Assembly (NCBI GenBank): GCA_013335235.1
Contig: JAAXVZ010000090.1
Span: 1-5,943, forward strand
Length of the DNA: 5,943 nucleotides
Direction: 5' to 3'
Source: Nanobdellota archaeon
GTDB lineage: Archaea; Nanobdellota; Nanobdellia; Woesearchaeales; GW2011-AR15
The notes under the pieces are model-generated. The model made no database searches and had not been told where the DNA came from. It saw only the letters and a program-made list of their open reading frames with translations. The position numbers and the translations under genes are program-made. Shown one piece after another: positions 5,257 to 5,943 of this stretch; positions within the stretch are counted from its first letter, which is position 1; every line of letters starts with the position of its first letter.

Positions 5257-5268
5257 GATATGCATACC
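5257..5268. repeat. Palindrome between TATA box and predicted start site
   Basis: TATGCATA (5259-5266) is a perfect eight-base palindrome with near-symmetrical GGA and CC flanks. It begins four bases after the TATA box. It could be a repressor site on the glycosyltransferase promoter; evidence is position and symmetry only. Confidence 0.3.
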
Positions 5269-5310
5269 TGAAAATAAAGGTTGGGACACTAATCATAAAG
5301 AGGTGTTAAT

Positions 5311-5334
5311 TTGAGTAGGTGTGCTGCTAAATGA
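5311..5334 (+). CDS. Possible seven-codon leader ORF (MSRCAAK)
   Basis: A TTG at 5311 opens seven codons (MSRCAAK), and the TGA overlaps the glycosyltransferase start as ATGA. GAGGTG (5300-5305), a good archaeal ribosome-binding sequence, ends five bases before the TTG. The arrangement resembles a short upstream ORF coupled to the main gene. It could equally be chance, since the main gene has its own ribosome-binding site within this stretch. Confidence 0.25.
   Translation: MSRCAAK
5317..5321 (+). promoter_or_regulatory. Ribosome-binding site of the glycosyltransferase gene
   Basis: AGGTG ends nine bases before the ATG at 5331. An in-frame TAA immediately precedes that ATG, so no earlier start is possible and the site fits the only upstream candidate. 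Confidence 0.6.
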
Positions 5335-5943
5335 AAGTCCTGATGTTTGGCTGGGAATTCCCACCGAACAATAGGGGAGGACTTGGAACTGCCTGCTTTG
5401 GGATGACCAAGGCACTGGCAAAAAAGGGCATTAAGATTACATTTGTTCTTCCTAGATTTAGTGGGAACCATGAGCACCTTGACATACTGACAACTGAAGG
5501 CCTTGTTATAACAGACAAAAGATTCAAGGTGAAATATATTGGCTCCCCGCTCATGCCTTACATGACTTCAGGTGAATATGATTATGAATATAGAAGCAAC
5601 AACCTGAAAAGCATCGCGACATCCGGTGGGGATCTGTATGGTTCGACCCTTTTCCAGGAAGTTGAAAGATACGCAGATAAGGCCAGGCTGATAGCAAGAT
5701 TTGAAAATTTCGATGTCATCCACTGCCATGACTGGATGACTTTCAAAGCAGGGATGATCGCAAAGAAAGCCTCAGGAAAACCGCTTGTGGTACATATACA
5801 CGCAACTGATTTTGACAGGACCGGAGGGAACCCAGACCAAAGGGTATATGATACAGAACGCGAAGGGATGCATGCAGCAGACAAGGTTGTGGCGGTTTCA
5901 GGTTACACAAAAGGGATGATAGTTGAGCATTATGGAATAGACC
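5331..5943 (+). CDS. Glycogen/starch synthase-like glycosyltransferase, 3'-truncated
   Basis: This is the N-terminal 204 residues of a GT-B-fold glycosyltransferase; the frame is open to the right edge. The start MKVLMFGWEFPP followed by GGLGTA (16-21) is the nucleotide-sugar binding loop region typical of starch/glycogen synthase-like enzymes. Further marks are DVIHCHDWMT (HDW at 133-135), VVHIHATDFDRTGGNPDQ (from about 153) and the GMHAADKVVAVSGYTKGMI segment that precedes the C-terminal Rossmann domain. The wording of these motifs is close to a group I recall from archaea and Bacteroidetes annotated as glycogen (starch) synthase. In that group the gene often neighbours GH57 amylases or a debranching enzyme, so those may lie to the right. 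The probable role is transfer of glucose from a nucleotide sugar to an alpha-glucan in the cytoplasm. A different donor or acceptor cannot be excluded without the C-terminal half. Its promoter has two inverted repeats and an unusually long leader for this window. Confidence 0.9.
   Translation, partial: MKVLMFGWEFPPNNRGGLGTACFGMTKALAKKGIKITFVLPRFSGNHEHLDILTTEGLVITDKRFKVKYIGSPLMPYMTSGEYDYEYRSNNLKSIATSGGDLYGSTLFQEVERYADKARLIARFENFDVIHCHDWMTFKAGMIAKKASGKPLVVHIHATDFDRTGGNPDQRVYDTEREGMHAADKVVAVSGYTKGMIVEHYGID

Noticed and set aside
5582..5884. 100-codon minus-strand frame opposite the glycosyltransferase
   Set aside because: The + strand frame encodes unmistakable glycosyltransferase motifs here, and the antisense product shows no features.
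1..5943. CRISPR array, tRNA, insertion sequence or defence island
   Set aside because: There are no regularly spaced long repeats, no cloverleaf-like sequence noticed, and no transposase, nuclease or toxin motifs in any gene.

Overview
The window looks like a piece of an archaeal chromosome, probably from a DPANN-type lineage (Woesearchaeota or Pacearchaeota-like). This placement rests on my recollection of family resemblance, not on a search. The supporting signs are: an archaeal-type FtsY; TATA boxes about 25-30 bases before start codons with no ribosome-binding site (leaderless transcripts); GGTG-type Shine-Dalgarno sites only before internal or long-leader genes; class III (pilin-type) signal peptides; and a winged-helix regulator of a kind I associate with DPANN genomes. 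I see no tRNA, rRNA, CRISPR array, insertion sequence or phage gene. Coding density is very high.

Layout. The left edge holds the 3' part of ftsY (+), the SRP receptor GTPase. It runs head-on into an unrecognised soluble protein (-, 328 aa), and both genes terminate in the same CTAG. That gene is divergent from a second unrecognised protein (+, 168 aa). Between them is a 93-base spacer with two outward TATA boxes and three short direct repeats exactly in between. Next on the + strand is a coupled pair of single-pass, outward-facing proteins (405 and 124 aa). Both have pilin-like N-termini, and they carry an unusual density of N-glycosylation sequons. The pair converges on a two-gene minus-strand operon through a bulged hairpin that contains both stop codons. 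That operon encodes a winged-helix regulator with a degenerate nucleotidyltransferase-like C-terminus and, through an ATGA overlap, a small four-cysteine zinc protein. After a 212-base, very AT-rich divergent spacer comes the start of a glycogen/starch synthase-like glycosyltransferase (+), cut by the right edge.

How the genes may work together. FtsY handles membrane targeting and is housekeeping. The 405/124-aa pair is the most distinctive part: probably two subunits of a surface or pilus-like assembly, exported and processed by a class III prepilin peptidase and heavily N-glycosylated. The glycosyltransferase probably belongs to storage-glycan metabolism. Its promoter is flanked by inverted repeats and has a longer leader with a possible seven-codon ORF, so it is the one gene here with visible signs of elaborate control. 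The divergent winged-helix regulator could act on this spacer, but nothing in the sequence proves it.
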